Source: Marinobacter sp. es.042 (lineage in GTDB: Bacteria; Pseudomonadota; Gammaproteobacteria; Pseudomonadales; Oleiphilaceae). From it: 64,000 nt of DNA. Under the pieces are notes generated by a model. That model saw nothing but the letters and a program-made list of their open reading frames with translations. It did no database searches and was not told the DNA's origin. The stretch spans positions 1,054,001-1,118,000 of the forward strand of contig NZ_LT897781.1 of the NCBI RefSeq assembly GCF_900188315.1, in the 5' to 3' direction. Shown in pieces: positions 36,734 to 45,131 of the stretch. A program made the position numbers and the translations under genes. The stretch's first letter is position 1. Every line of letters begins with the position of its first letter.

Positions 36734-38140
36734 ATGATGCTCCGGGTCCTCCTGTTTGTGTTGCCTTTGACTTTGCCCGGCTTTTCCGGGGCGGCCACGC
36801 CGGTAATGCCGGATGATGTCCTTTCTGGTCTCAAGCAATTCCGGCAGGCGGGAGAAGTCGGCGTGGATCTTGGGGACGGACGACAGCAAGCGCTCTATGA
36901 AGATGCCGAGAAGGCGCGAGCCGACGGCCGCACTGATGAAGCCGGGCGCATCCTGGCCAGCATGAAAGAGGGCTACTGGGCGGCTCTGGGATACCTCAAT
37001 CTTGCCAGTGATTACGCTAAATCCGACCTTAACCCGGCCAGAGCGCTGGTTGCTCTGCGAGTTGCGTTAGCCATGTCTGAGGGTGACGCCGATTCAGAGC
37101 GTAGCCAGCATCTGGAGAATAATCTGTTGGTACGTGCGGGCTACCTTGCCTACCAGCATGGCGAATTCGATAAAGCGATCGGCTTTCTGGAGAAGGTCGA
37201 TCTCGACAGTTTCAACACGCCGCGGGCCCTTTACCTGCAAGGCTTGGCGCTGACAGAAAAAGGCAATCACAGGGCCGCTATGCAGAGCTGGCATCGAGCC
37301 AGGAAATATCCTTTGGCCTACCCGGGAGTTGCCGACGCATGGATAGGGATGGGGCGCGGCTACGATCTCTCCGGCTATCTCGGGCAGGCTGGAGAAGCCT
37401 ACCTTGCGGCCAACGCTGCGTTCGAGAGTGAACGGGTCACGCTTCGTAAACTTGCCGGCAAGATTCGCGAACAGGGCGCCTACAAAACCCTGGTGGAAGA
37501 TGCCAGGGAAACCGGGGTTGACTGGTTTCTTGCCGACAGCCGCACCTTGACTCAACCGAGAATGGCCTATCTTTTGGGCTTCATGGAGGGGCCGGAGGCG
37601 CAGAGGGCGGCGGGGCGTGTCGTGGCTCTTCGCACCATGGCGGCAAAACTGGATCGTCACGGTCATGATCTGCAGGTGTTCGGGGGAGCGCTTGAAGACA
37701 AGCTCGCCGGCATGCAGAACCCGTTCGCCGATCAAAGCAACATGGATCTCTCCGCGCGGGGCAAGGATCTGAGTGCCAGCCTAGAGAGTTTGGCCAACCA
37801 AGCCGATCCCGACCAGCAAGCCCGTATTCGCTCCCTTCAGAAAACACTGGCCGACACACAGGCCAGACTGGAACAGGTCCAAGCTAGGGGATCCCGGCAG
37901 CCGGAAACGCTGGATCGATTGCGTCGTGAAGCCCTGACGCTGGAAAGGCGAAACGAGGTGCTGCTATCGGCTGTTCGTCAGTTGCTTGAAAGGTGCGAGT
38001 CGGCGCTGGACAAATTGGCACTTGAGTATGTCGAAGCCAGAGATCAGCAGATGGCCTTTGCGCTGGACAAAACCGAACAGCAAATTGCGCATCTTTACGA
38101 ATATCTCGCCCTCCAAAGCCTGGAGGAGACGCAGCCATGA
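36734..38140 (+). CDS. Exported TPR/coiled-coil protein of the motor operon
   Basis: A 468-residue protein with a signal peptide (about 1–20), TPR-like helices in the first 230 residues (YLNLASDYAKSDLNPARALVALR; YLQGLALTEKGNHRAAMQSW), and a C-terminal coiled coil (about 350–460) rich in Gln, Arg and Leu. It overlaps the next gene by 4 bp. It probably acts as a periplasmic scaffold. Confidence 0.82.
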   Translation: MMLRVLLFVLPLTLPGFSGAATPVMPDDVLSGLKQFRQAGEVGVDLGDGRQQALYEDAEKARADGRTDEAGRILASMKEGYWAALGYLNLASDYAKSDLNPARALVALRVALAMSEGDADSERSQHLENNLLVRAGYLAYQHGEFDKAIGFLEKVDLDSFNTPRALYLQGLALTEKGNHRAAMQSWHRARKYPLAYPGVADAWIGMGRGYDLSGYLGQAGEAYLAANAAFESERVTLRKLAGKIREQGAYKTLVEDARETGVDWFLADSRTLTQPRMAYLLGFMEGPEAQRAAGRVVALRTMAAKLDRHGHDLQVFGGALEDKLAGMQNPFADQSNMDLSARGKDLSASLESLANQADPDQQARIRSLQKTLADTQARLEQVQARGSRQPETLDRLRREALTLERRNEVLLSAVRQLLERCESALDKLALEYVEARDQQMAFALDKTEQQIAHLYEYLALQSLEETQP

Positions 38141-40944
38141 TGAAACCAGTCGCGGGCTTGTGCATCTGCTTGCTGTTGGTGATGCCGGCTGCAGCCCAGG
38201 AAGCCTTTCGCGTAGAGCTTGGGCGGGACGGAGAGACGATCGGGGACATGCGACCGGTGTTTCTTACTTTTGAAAGCAGGCCTATGCCGGCGATCTCGCC
38301 TTCGGAAGTGGCCCGGCGCTACCATCGCCTGTTCAGGACATCGGACGAGCCTGAGGTTCGGATCGATGCCCTCAACCGGCTGAGCAACATCAGGGATCGG
38401 TCAGGATCAGACGTTGGCTTGTCGGCGTCTGAAGAAGAACAGGTCTACCGCGAGGCCATCAGAAGCTATGAGTCTATTCTCGAGCGAGGTTCCTATGGCG
38501 GGAGGCTTGACGAGCTGCTGTACCAGATGGCCAAGGCCCATGCTCTGACGGGGCAGCAGGATGCTTCAATCCAGAGGTTGAAACAGCTGGTCGGGTTATA
38601 TCCGAAATCCCCTCTTGTGCCAGAGGCCAGGTTCCGATTGGCTGAATCCGCCTTCGCAGCCGGACACTACACAGAAGCGGAAGCCGGCTATCTGCACCTG
38701 GTTAATTCAGACGCTGGTGGAGAGCTGGGCATCAAGGCCAGATACATGCTTGGTTGGAGCCAGTTCAAACAAGGGCCGTCTGCGTGGAGCAGGGCCGCAG
38801 CAACCTTTATCAGAGTTCTGGATGAGTTCCTGCCGAGCGCACAGAGCCTGGGGTCAGTCAGCGATTCGAGCGTTGATACCATCGATGACACGTTTCGAGT
38901 GCTTGCCCTGATGGCTGCCCGAAACAGCGGTACGGAAACCCTTATTGCCTGGCTGGATGGGAGCCGGTCCCACCACTGGGAACATCTCCTGTTCGATCGG
39001 CTGGCCGATTACTACGCGGTGAAGGGCGAGACCATCGCAAGTGTTGCTGCCAATCAGGCCTTTATTGACTATTCGCCCAGTCACCGTGCTGTGCCTGCCT
39101 TCCGGTTACAGATAGTGGATGTGTGGCAAGCGGCTGGTGATCCGGAGCAGGTTCGCAATGCCCGTGCGCACTTCGTCGCCAGCTACAGCCAGGATTCCGC
39201 TTACGCGGCTCTGACTGGTGAACAGAAGAATAAATGGCTGAGTTACAGCAAACGGTTGGCCGATTACCACTATGACCTGGCCACACGATTGGTGGAACAG
39301 GGCCGGGTGGCGAAGGCTGAATCCGCTTTTGCTGAGGCAGCGGTTTATTACGCAGATCTGGCTCCGAGGATTGATCAGAGCGGTGAAATGCTTCGCCTTG
39401 CTGGTGATGCCTGGCTGCAGGCGAGGGATTTTCCGAAAGCGTTGACGAATTTTCGCAGAGCAGCCTATGAGTCGCCCGGTTACAGCGAGGCTGCCGATGC
39501 TGCCTGGGCCGCTGTTGCTCTGTTGAGAAACAGTCTTGACCGGCCGACCACTGTGCCTGCCTTTCAACCCGAACTGAAGGATCTTTCCAGGGAGGCCAAC
39601 CGCTTTAGTGGACGTTTCGCAGGGGATAGCCGAATTCCCGGCCTGATGGCAGATCTCGCCGCCCGGTGGCTGGCCGCCGGCGATCATCAGCTGGCGTTGG
39701 ATTATGGTTCGCGAGTATTGACTGCGCCCACGGCGTCTCCGGCAGAGCGATACGCGGCATGGCAGGTTATGGCCCGGATACGCCAGGAAGAGGGCGACTA
39801 TGGTCTGGCGGAGCGTGCCTGGGGCCGGGCGCTGAATCTTGCCGAAAGTGAACGGCTCGCAAACGTGACCGAAGAGCAGGTCTCAGCCATTCGGAAGCAA
39901 CTGGCAACGACCGTCTATCGGCAGGCAGAGCTCGCGGTATCCAGTGGCAGGCTCGGAGAGGCCGTTGGGCACTTCCGACGGGTTGATTCGGTGCTACCAG
40001 GTTCGGACGTTGCCATCCGTGCGCGCTACGACGCGGCCAACACCTTACTCAAAGCATCAGACTGGAGCGCTGCCGTCGGCGACCTGCAGAGTTTTCGCGC
40101 CGATTTTCCCCAGCACGAGCTGACTGCCGGGATCAGTGAAAAGCTGGTACATGCCTGGATTCAGTCTGATGAACCCACCCGCGCGGCGTCAGAATTATTG
40201 CAGGCCGCCGACAATCACGCTAACCCATGGAACCTGAAGTTGCGGGCTGCGGAATTGTTGAATCAAGCCGGGAATGTAGCGGAACGAAATGCCCTTTACA
40301 GGGATTACCTTGCAACGGCTCCGAAGGCAGCGAGCGGGGCCGAACATGAACAGCTCCAGACATTCCGGCATCGCCTGATAGAAACCGGCGACAATCCCGA
40401 TGCCTGGAGGGAAGTACTGGTCCAGTCAGAGCTGGACAGCACCTGGCACACCGCCGACACCCTTGAGTGGGCCTCCCGGTCGTCACTGGTGCTCGGTGCC
40501 CGTGCGGCTGCAGTGTTTACCGGCATCAGACTGAGCCAGCCGCTGGAACATTCTCTGGCGCGCAAGCAAAAGGCGCTGGAATCGGCTCGACAGAGATTCC
40601 TGGATGCCGAAGCCCTGGGCGGCGAGCGAGTTCTGTCTGAATCGCTGTTCCGACGGGCCGAACTCTATCGTGGTCTGGCCAAAGACCTGATGGCATCCAC
40701 GGTTCCGGCGGATTTGAATGAACTGGAGGCGTTGCAGTATCAGATGTTACTGGAGGAAGAAGCTTTCCCATTCGAAGACAAAGCCATTCAACTGCATACG
40801 GAGAACCATCGCCGGATTACGGCCGAGGTGTATGACCCCTGGATAGGACGCAGCCTTGGTATTCTTGCGGAGCTGCACCCGGGACGTTACGAGCGGAGTG
40901 TTAAGTGGCTTGGCTGGAATATGGAGATCAGGGATGGCGTGTAA
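38137..40944 (+). CDS. Large exported TPR protein of the motor operon
   Basis: A 935-residue protein with a signal peptide (about 1–20, AAAQEAF) and many TPR-type repeats through most of its length (LYQMAKAHALTGQQDASIQRLKQ; PLVPEARFRLAESAFAAGHY). It resembles the large TPR proteins found with ExbB/ExbD-type motors. It overlaps the following lipoprotein gene by 11 bp. It may span the periplasm or hold outer-membrane parts. Confidence 0.85.
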   Translation: MMKPVAGLCICLLLVMPAAAQEAFRVELGRDGETIGDMRPVFLTFESRPMPAISPSEVARRYHRLFRTSDEPEVRIDALNRLSNIRDRSGSDVGLSASEEEQVYREAIRSYESILERGSYGGRLDELLYQMAKAHALTGQQDASIQRLKQLVGLYPKSPLVPEARFRLAESAFAAGHYTEAEAGYLHLVNSDAGGELGIKARYMLGWSQFKQGPSAWSRAAATFIRVLDEFLPSAQSLGSVSDSSVDTIDDTFRVLALMAARNSGTETLIAWLDGSRSHHWEHLLFDRLADYYAVKGETIASVAANQAFIDYSPSHRAVPAFRLQIVDVWQAAGDPEQVRNARAHFVASYSQDSAYAALTGEQKNKWLSYSKRLADYHYDLATRLVEQGRVAKAESAFAEAAVYYADLAPRIDQSGEMLRLAGDAWLQARDFPKALTNFRRAAYESPGYSEAADAAWAAVALLRNSLDRPTTVPAFQPELKDLSREANRFSGRFAGDSRIPGLMADLAARWLAAGDHQLALDYGSRVLTAPTASPAERYAAWQVMARIRQEEGDYGLAERAWGRALNLAESERLANVTEEQVSAIRKQLATTVYRQAELAVSSGRLGEAVGHFRRVDSVLPGSDVAIRARYDAANTLLKASDWSAAVGDLQSFRADFPQHELTAGISEKLVHAWIQSDEPTRAASELLQAADNHANPWNLKLRAAELLNQAGNVAERNALYRDYLATAPKAASGAEHEQLQTFRHRLIETGDNPDAWREVLVQSELDSTWHTADTLEWASRSSLVLGARAAAVFTGIRLSQPLEHSLARKQKALESARQRFLDAEALGGERVLSESLFRRAELYRGLAKDLMASTVPADLNELEALQYQMLLEEEAFPFEDKAIQLHTENHRRITAEVYDPWIGRSLGILAELHPGRYERSVKWLGWNMEIRDGV

Positions 40945-41416
40945 TTCAACGGGGAAAACGGGCCTGCCACTGGCGGCGCTTCTGGTGTTGCTCGTCGGCT
41001 GCGCCGGGCAGGAAGTCCGGCAGCCGGAGAAGCCCATCGGAAAGGATCCGGAACTGGCAGCAAGTTATGAACAGGAGGGGCGGGTGGCCTTCGAAGAAGG
41101 TCGCAAAGGCGCGGCTGTGGATGCATGGCAAAAAGCCGTGGAGCTGGATCCGACCAGGGCGGTGACAGTCAACAACCTGGCGCTCGTTCTAAAGGACCAG
41201 TACCGATTCGCCGAAGCGGCCAGGCTACTGGAACTGGGCATCAGCCATTCGCCGGATGTGGCCGAGCTGCATTTTAATCTGGCGGTGATTGCCGAGCTCT
41301 ATTTGCTGGATCTTCAGACTGCCCTTGAGCATTACAACCGCTACCGGCAGCTGACGGATAAAGAAGACCAGCAGGTGGCTGGCTGGATAGCAGATCTGGA
41401 ACGGAGGCTGCAATAA
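40934..41416 (+). CDS. TPR lipoprotein of the motor operon
   Basis: A 160-residue lipoprotein: the signal ends in the lipobox LVGC (Cys near 22), followed by about three TPRs (VDAWQKAVELDPTRAVTVNN; AARLLELGISHSPDVAELH). ATG 40934 lies inside the end of the preceding gene with GGAG upstream. It is like small pilotin-type TPR lipoproteins and is probably anchored in the outer membrane. Confidence 0.85.
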   Translation: MACNSTGKTGLPLAALLVLLVGCAGQEVRQPEKPIGKDPELAASYEQEGRVAFEEGRKGAAVDAWQKAVELDPTRAVTVNNLALVLKDQYRFAEAARLLELGISHSPDVAELHFNLAVIAELYLLDLQTALEHYNRYRQLTDKEDQQVAGWIADLERRLQ

Positions 41417-41764
41417 ATGGCTGATATCCGCAAAACTGCCAAAGTCGTCTTACGCTTACTGGCGCTGGTTGGCCTCCAGTTAATGCTCCTCAACCCGGCG
41501 CAGGCGGATCAGGAAGAAGCGAACCGGCTGGCTGTTGAGGGTATATCCGCCAGCCTCGGCGAAGACGAGCCGCGGGTACTCTACATACTGCCCTGGCAAG
41601 CCCCAAGCCTGCCAAAACGATCAAGGGCGGACCTGAACGACGAGGCGCCGGAACTGGTCCGGCCGGTGGATCCAGTCGTCCTCGAGCGTCACCGTCTGTT
41701 TCGTGAAAACCTTAACCCACTCATCCTGAGCCCTGTTGGAGACTCAGGCCTGGCTGAGCAATAA
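41417..41764 (+). CDS. Small exported protein of the motor operon
   Basis: A 115-residue protein with a signal peptide (about 1–30, ending NPAQA) and a mature part of about 85 residues with no recognised domain. GGAGG precedes ATG 41417, which abuts the preceding stop. It lies directly before the ExbB-like gene. Its function is unknown. Confidence 0.8.
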   Translation: MADIRKTAKVVLRLLALVGLQLMLLNPAQADQEEANRLAVEGISASLGEDEPRVLYILPWQAPSLPKRSRADLNDEAPELVRPVDPVVLERHRLFRENLNPLILSPVGDSGLAEQ

Positions 41765-41777
41765 CCGGAGAACAATC

Positions 41778-42404
41778 ATGCTGGACACGATCGTACGTTT
41801 TTTCCAGGAAGGTGGGCCCTTCATGTACCCCATCGCCATTGTCCTGGCATTGGGGTTGGCGATTACTCTGGAGCGGTTCTTCTATCTCTCTGCGGTACGG
41901 CGGCGAAACCGGATTGCCTTTGAGCGGGGCATCCTGCCGCTGCTGAGGAAGCGGGACTACCAGCGGGCCATGAAAGCAGCCACAAACTCAGACAGTGCGA
42001 TTGCCTCAATCATGGGGGCAGGCATCGGCCGTCTGCTTAGCAACAGCCGTAGGGAGGATATTGAGTACGCCATGGAAGAAGGCTTGATGGAAGTGCTGCC
42101 GCGCCTGGAAAAGCGTACCCAATATCTGGCAACCCTGGCCAACATCGCCACGTTGCTCGGCCTGCTGGGAACCATTATTGGTCTGATTGCTGCGTTTACT
42201 GCGGTGGCGGCGGCAGATCCTTCCCAGAAGGCCAGTCTGTTGTCCGAAAGTATTTCCGTGGCCATGAATACCACGGCTTTCGGCCTGATGTCGGCCATTC
42301 CGTTGCTCATGTTTCATGCGGTACTACAGACCCGAACCAATGAGATTGTCGACAGCTTTGAAATGGCCGGCGTCAAGTTGCTGAACATTGTGTCTGAAGC
42401 ATGA
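41778..42404 (+). CDS. MotA/TolQ/ExbB proton-channel protein
   Basis: A 208-residue inner-membrane protein with three membrane segments (about 14–32, 120–142, 158–178). The conserved stretches TLANIATLLGLLGTIIGLIAAF and AMNTTAFGLMSAIP mark the TolQ/ExbB channel. It should form a proton-driven stator with the two ExbD-like proteins that follow. ATG 41778 has GGAG upstream; the frame upstream of it is a shadow of the previous gene. Confidence 0.93.
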   Translation: MLDTIVRFFQEGGPFMYPIAIVLALGLAITLERFFYLSAVRRRNRIAFERGILPLLRKRDYQRAMKAATNSDSAIASIMGAGIGRLLSNSRREDIEYAMEEGLMEVLPRLEKRTQYLATLANIATLLGLLGTIIGLIAAFTAVAAADPSQKASLLSESISVAMNTTAFGLMSAIPLLMFHAVLQTRTNEIVDSFEMAGVKLLNIVSEA

Positions 42405-42931
42405 GACGCCGTCATCGCAGGTTAGGCGTATCGCCGGAGCTGGATATTACCGCCTTTCTCAATCTGATGATTGTGCTGGTACCAGTCCTGTTGCTTGGCA
42501 TGGTGTTCAGTCAAGTTCGAATGATCGAGCTGAATTTTCCCGGTATGGACGCTGGAGAAGCGCCTGCGCCCGAAGAGTTCCGTCTCGTGGTTACTTTGAT
42601 TCCTGAGGGTATTGAAATCGCCGACAGTGATCGCGGCTTGATCCGTGTGTTGCCGACAGAGGAGGCAGTTCAAGACTTCGAAGGCCTGCATGAGGTACTT
42701 CGGCAGATAAAAAACCGGGTTCCCGAGAAGACCGATGTGGTTCTGGAAGTCGGGCCAGACATCGATTACCAGACACTGATCACGGCCATGGATACTGTCC
42801 GTTCTTATCCGGCTGTGATTGCGGCCAGCGTGGTTGAGGGAGAGCTGTTTCCTGATATCTCACTGATGGATGCGCCGCCAGACAGAAAGCTTGCGGCGAA
42901 TGCCAGGCTTGAATCCGGGGAGGGCGCATGA
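42401..42931 (+). CDS. ExbD/TolR-like protein 1
   Basis: A 176-residue inner-membrane protein with a short cytoplasmic start, one membrane helix carrying the key Asp (LDITAFLNLMIVLVPVLLL) and a periplasmic domain of about 120 residues with the TolR-like fold (TDVVLEVGPDIDYQTLITAM). It overlaps the ExbB-like gene by 4 bp and the second ExbD by 4 bp. Confidence 0.92.
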   Translation: MRRRHRRLGVSPELDITAFLNLMIVLVPVLLLGMVFSQVRMIELNFPGMDAGEAPAPEEFRLVVTLIPEGIEIADSDRGLIRVLPTEEAVQDFEGLHEVLRQIKNRVPEKTDVVLEVGPDIDYQTLITAMDTVRSYPAVIAASVVEGELFPDISLMDAPPDRKLAANARLESGEGA

Positions 42932-43416
42932 AGACCTCGCGTAAGGCCAAAAGAATTCGTCGACATTACGGCCGTATGAAGAAGCCTGGGGGCCTGAACC
43001 TGGTGTCCCTGATGGACATCTTCACGATCCTGGTTTTCTTCCTGATGGTGAATTCGTCGGATGTGAAAGTGATGCAGAACACCGCGGACGTGCCACTGCC
43101 AAAGTCCACGGCGCAACAGGAGGCCGTAGAGAGCCTGACAGTCCAGATAACGGGCAATGCCATTCTCGTCCAGGGCAGCGAAGTTGCAAGACTGGAGGGT
43201 ATCGAGATTGGTGATACCTATATCGCTGGGCTTTCGGAAGAGCTTTCCTGGCGTCGCAGTCGCTGGTCTGAAATTCCCGAGGAGGGGCTTGACGTAACCA
43301 TCATGGCGGGTCGCGACACCGATTACCGATTGCTTCGCAAGGTCATGCAGACCTGTGTTGATGAGCAATACCGGCAGGTGCGGCTTGCTGTGGAACGGGA
43401 GGTCCGAAATGGCTGA
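42928..43416 (+). CDS. ExbD/TolR-like protein 2
   Basis: A 162-residue inner-membrane protein with a basic cytoplasmic start, one helix with the conserved Asp (LVSLMDIFTILVFFLMV) and a periplasmic TolR-like domain. With the first ExbD copy it makes a two-ExbD motor, as in Myxococcus AglQ/AglS and some TonB2 systems. It overlaps the next gene by 8 bp. Confidence 0.92.
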   Translation: MKTSRKAKRIRRHYGRMKKPGGLNLVSLMDIFTILVFFLMVNSSDVKVMQNTADVPLPKSTAQQEAVESLTVQITGNAILVQGSEVARLEGIEIGDTYIAGLSEELSWRRSRWSEIPEEGLDVTIMAGRDTDYRLLRKVMQTCVDEQYRQVRLAVEREVRNG

Positions 43417-44398
43417 CAGTGGATGGTCTCGAATGGGCGATTCAGGGCTGCCATGGAGTCGTGATCTGGGCGAGAGTCGACGATTTACGGGTATCGTCTT
43501 GTTGGTAATGGCGCTGTTTTTGCCGCCTGCGTTGCTAATTCCCATTCAGGATGTGCCGGAGATCGAGCGCAGCGAAGCCGAGACGATTCCCCCAAGGCTG
43601 GCTCGCCTGGTGGAGAAGCCGCAACCGGTGGTGACACCGGAGCCGGTGAAGCCCGAGGCGGAACCCGAGCCCGAGACGGAAGTGCAGCCCGAAAAGCCTG
43701 AAAAGCCGGAGCCGGAAGTGGCCGAGGTTGAACCCGCTCCGGAACCAGAAGTAAAACCTCAGGTAGCTTCGGAGCCAAAGCCGAAGGCAACGCAGACCAT
43801 CGAGCAGGCGAGGGAGAAAGCGTCCAGATCGGGGCTGCTGTCGATGAAGGACAAGCTGGCGTCACTCAGGTCCCCCGAACCAGCGCCGGCTCGAAAATTT
43901 TCGGTCAACACGGAGGCCAGCGTCCCGGATCGAACCCGGGTGAGTGAGGAATCGACGGAAGTCCTCGCTGGCAGTGGCGGTGTTGACGATACGGTTGCTC
44001 CTGAAACAACCGTCGCTGTGGCTGAGCACGAGGTCAAAACAGTTGCGGCCCCCGTTGAAGAAACCAGGCAAGTGGCTGCTAAACCTGCCGAGACAGCCTC
44101 GTCCGCTGGTGAGCGGGCAATGAGCAATATTCGGAAAGTCTTCGATGCCCAGAAAACGGCACTCTATTCCATGTATCGGAGGGAACTCCGCCAGGACCCG
44201 ACCCTGGAAGGCAAGGTTCTGCTGGAGCTGGTCATAGAGCCGGATGGCTCGGTTTCCGCCTGCGAGGTAGTCAGCTCGGAGCTTGGGCATGCCACCCTGG
44301 AGCAACGGATTGCCATGCGGGTACGGCTCTTCAATTTCGGGGCCGACAATGTTGAGCCCCGCAAGGTCAGGTTCCCGATTGATTTTCTGCCCGGGTGA
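43409..44398 (+). CDS. TonB-like protein with AgmX/PglI C-terminal domain
   Basis: A 329-residue protein with one N-terminal membrane helix (about 25–45), a long Pro/Glu-rich periplasm-spanning stretch (EPVKPEAEPEPETEVQPEKP), and a C-terminal domain (about 245–329; LYSMYRRELRQDPTLEGKV, ELVIEPDGSVSACEV) typical of the AgmX/PglI family rather than classical TonB. GGGAGG supports ATG 43409. It probably transmits energy from the ExbB/ExbD motor to the outer membrane. It ends the operon. Confidence 0.88.
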   Translation: MADSGWSRMGDSGLPWSRDLGESRRFTGIVLLVMALFLPPALLIPIQDVPEIERSEAETIPPRLARLVEKPQPVVTPEPVKPEAEPEPETEVQPEKPEKPEPEVAEVEPAPEPEVKPQVASEPKPKATQTIEQAREKASRSGLLSMKDKLASLRSPEPAPARKFSVNTEASVPDRTRVSEESTEVLAGSGGVDDTVAPETTVAVAEHEVKTVAAPVEETRQVAAKPAETASSAGERAMSNIRKVFDAQKTALYSMYRRELRQDPTLEGKVLLELVIEPDGSVSACEVVSSELGHATLEQRIAMRVRLFNFGADNVEPRKVRFPIDFLPG

Positions 44399-44406
44399 AG
44401 CGTGCG

Positions 44407-44440
44407 ATCGGGCGGCCATAAAAATGGCTGCCCGATTTCG
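44407..44440. terminator. Bidirectional terminator hairpin
   Basis: A 13-bp near-perfect stem (ATCGGGC..CCAT pairing with ATGG..GCCCGAT) with an A4 loop sits between the converging TonB-like and MaoC genes. The T run on the plus strand is short, so efficiency is uncertain. Confidence 0.6.
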
Positions 44441-44445
44441 AGTTC

Positions 44446-44931
44446 TCAGTGTTCGATGGCGATTTTCGGCAGTCGCGGTTTGTGCAGAGACACCTTTTCC
44501 GTCGGGGCGATCACCTTCGCTTCCCCGATGACCACCTTCTGTTCGTTCTGATTGCGCACGTCGCACTCCACCACAACCCGGCCTTTCGGCTCCTTGCGAA
44601 GGACTTTGAGATGAACGGTCAGGGTGTCGTCCAGTTTAACCGGCCGCTTGAACGAAAGACTCTGCTCCAGGTAAATGGTCCCAGGGCCTGGCATCACTGT
44701 TGCCAGGGCCGCCGAAATCAGCGAGCCGCTCCACATACCGTGGGCGATGCGTTCCTTGAACATGGAGCCTGCGGCAAATTCAGAGTCCAGGTGTACCGGG
44801 TTTACATCGCCGGAGACCGCTGCAAACAGCACCAGTTCGTCCTCGGTAAGGGTGCGTGTGAAGGTCGCGGTATCGCCTTCGTTCAGCTCGTCGTAGGTGA
44901 TATTTTCCAGGGTATCAAGGGTATCGCTCAT
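44446..44931 (-). CDS. MaoC-like (R)-hydratase
   Basis: A 161-residue hot-dog enzyme. The catalytic Asp and His are in VSGDVNPVHLDSEFA, and the second half of the motif is RIAHGMWSGSLISA. This pattern is typical of (R)-specific enoyl-CoA hydratases that feed beta-oxidation intermediates to other uses. It is divergent from fadD, which fits fatty acid metabolism. Confidence 0.9.
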   Translation of the reverse strand: MSDTLDTLENITYDELNEGDTATFTRTLTEDELVLFAAVSGDVNPVHLDSEFAAGSMFKERIAHGMWSGSLISAALATVMPGPGTIYLEQSLSFKRPVKLDDTLTVHLKVLRKEPKGRVVVECDVRNQNEQKVVIGEAKVIAPTEKVSLHKPRLPKIAIEH

Positions 44932-45131
44932 CGCGTGCTCCGCACTGTTGTCATTTGAGTACAGGTGTTCTGGTTGTTGTTCGGGTAAGAGTTCCGAAAA
45001 CTACCTCATCGGTTACAAAACTGCTATTCTCTCCCCACTTTTTTGAGGCTGATACTTTTGTAGGGTTGATTTTTTGAGCAACCTGACATCGGTAAATCAT
45101 TACAATCAAAAGCGCCAAACAGGAGATGGTG

